Below, piece by piece: positions 63,293 through 64,000 of a stretch of DNA of 64,000 bases (within the stretch, counting starts at the first letter, position 1; each line of letters begins with the position of its first letter). The notes below the pieces were generated by a model, which saw nothing but the letters and a program-made list of their open reading frames with translations, did no database searches and was not told where the DNA came from. Source of the DNA: Spirochaetaceae bacterium (lineage in GTDB: Bacteria > Spirochaetota > Spirochaetia > DSM-27196 > PWMO01); NCBI GenBank assembly GCA_007693945.1, contig RECP01000087.1, positions 89,722-153,721 on the forward strand, written 5' to 3'. The position numbers were made by a program, and so were the translations under genes.

Positions 63293-63712
63293 TTATGCTC
63301 GAGAAGCCAGTTTCGCGGCCGCAACACCGGCCAGCGCGACCTCTTCATCCTGCTGCGGCGTTCCACCGCTGGCGCCCACTGCGCCGGCCAGCCGGCCATC
63401 ACGATAGACCGGAACCGCGCCCTGACCCATGATGAAATTCCCGCCCTGGATCATCGTAAACGGCAGGAAAATCGCATCACCGGCACGGTGACTGAGCTCA
63501 CCACTGGCAATTCCCATGCAGGCCGATGCGACTGCCTTGCCGCGCGAGATATCCGGTGTGCGCCATGAAGCACCGTCGGTGCGGAACATCGCGATCAAGT
63601 CGCCTCGCGGATCGGTAACCGATACGCTCATCTTCACGCCGAGCTCGACAATTCTGGCTTTGCAGCCGCCCAGAATTGCCTCGGCTTCCGCGAGAGTCAG
63701 CGGCTCACTCAT
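63293..63712 (-). CDS. GlcG/DUF336-family protein
   Basis: This 139-residue soluble protein belongs to the HbpS/GlcG (DUF336) family, whose members bind haem or act beside glycolate or diol oxidation genes; no single function is established. LTLAEAEAILGGCKARIVELG, then VSVTDPRGDLIAMFRTDGA and the C-terminal GAVGASGGTPQQDEEVALAGVAA match the family. GGAGG precedes the ATG. It stands upstream of sdhA on the same strand across a 171-base gap, and a copy of the dispersed repeat is upstream of it. Confidence 0.88.
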   Translation of the reverse strand: MSEPLTLAEAEAILGGCKARIVELGVKMSVSVTDPRGDLIAMFRTDGASWRTPDISRGKAVASACMGIASGELSHRAGDAIFLPFTMIQGGNFIMGQGAVPVYRDGRLAGAVGASGGTPQQDEEVALAGVAAAKLASRA

Positions 63713-63787
63713 ATGGGCCCTCCTGCTGATGGATCTGTGAAATGGTAGGCCGGCCGTCGCCGGCTGTCAACCGTGAATCACCGCCGG

Positions 63788-64000
63788 GCAGCAGTTCTCA
63801 TTTCTGGCCGTACGGGGTCGGTTGGCATGGAGCTCCTGCGTGCCTGCCTCGAGAGCACCCCCGCTCACTTGTCCTCGCAGGGGCTGCGGAGACGTTCGCG
63901 GGGTCGCTCTCGGGCGCGGCGCAGCGGAATTCGTCTGCCAACCGACCCCGTGCACCATATGGCGACGGCTGCCGCTCGCCTGGGGGTAAGGACAACGTCG
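63788..64000. repeat. MITE-like dispersed repeat, copy 2 (cut by window edge)
   Basis: This stretch matches the element at 40262-40523 over at least 200 bases. Its internal inverted repeat is perfect over 15 bases, CGGGGTCGGTTGGCA at 63813-63827 and TGCCAACCGACCCCG at 63936-63950. The left edge (GCAGCAGTTCTCATTTCTGGCCGTACGG) resembles the other copy's inverted terminus. The right end lies outside the window. No transposase is seen. Confidence 0.75.

Noticed and set aside
1..64000. CRISPR array, prophage, integron or insertion sequence with transposase
   Set aside because: I saw no spaced direct repeats, phage structural genes, integrase or transposase motifs on either strand.

Overview
The window is a dense bacterial chromosome segment, GC-rich by eye, with no rRNA, tRNA, CRISPR array, prophage or transposase. 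Several gene types together suggest an aerobic or facultative member of the Spirochaetota: two Liv-type ABC operons, Na+-pump oxaloacetate decarboxylase, an RpiR regulator, CHASE2 adenylate cyclase, a PerR/Dps pair and a full TCA operon. That placement is an inference from gene content and protein style; I could not run a phylogeny.

Layout. 1-7135: RNase R (cut by the window edge), YihY and RF3 on the minus strand, then an ABC-F ATPase and RecQ on the plus strand. 7292-13962: a Liv-type importer (binding protein, two permeases, two ATPases) continuing into a NodB-fold imidase/PgdA-like hydrolase and an asparaginase, which looks like an uptake-and-use operon for an amide or imide. 13988-22494: HtrA protease, nitroreductase, an unknown Cys-rich protein, oadG-oadA-oadB, a MarR regulator, a lipoprotein and a DUF212 membrane protein. 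22587-24019: a broken FGGY sugar kinase fused to the C-terminal end of a LarA-like racemase, followed by an intact RpiR regulator. 24942-27418: a double-thioredoxin/CcdA fusion and a double FMN-binding lipoprotein, likely an extracytoplasmic redox relay. 27610-34053: a second Liv operon with a CBS-domain protein and an alpha/beta hydrolase. 34073-38056: EamA transporter, CDP-alcohol phosphotransferase, methyltransferase and MFS exporter. 38154-39121: dps and perR with matching operator-like palindromes. 39213-43671: fabH, then fabD-fabG-fabF, separated by a dispersed repeat. 43758-48224: SH3 protein, M48 protease, CHASE2 cyclase, rubredoxin and TPR protein. 48320-63121: central carbon metabolism, with fumC, two tandem malate dehydrogenase paralogues and the operon sdhA-sdhB-sucC-sucD-sucA-sucB-lpd-gltA. 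63293-64000: a GlcG/DUF336 gene and a second copy of the repeat.

How it fits together: the TCA genes cover citrate synthase, 2-oxoglutarate dehydrogenase, succinyl-CoA ligase, succinate dehydrogenase (soluble subunits only), fumarase and malate dehydrogenase; aconitase, isocitrate dehydrogenase and the SdhC/D membrane anchors are not in the window. The fab cluster lacks acpP. Several monocistronic genes appear to be transcribed as leaderless or near-leaderless mRNAs, with a promoter -10 box placed 7-9 bases before the start codon.
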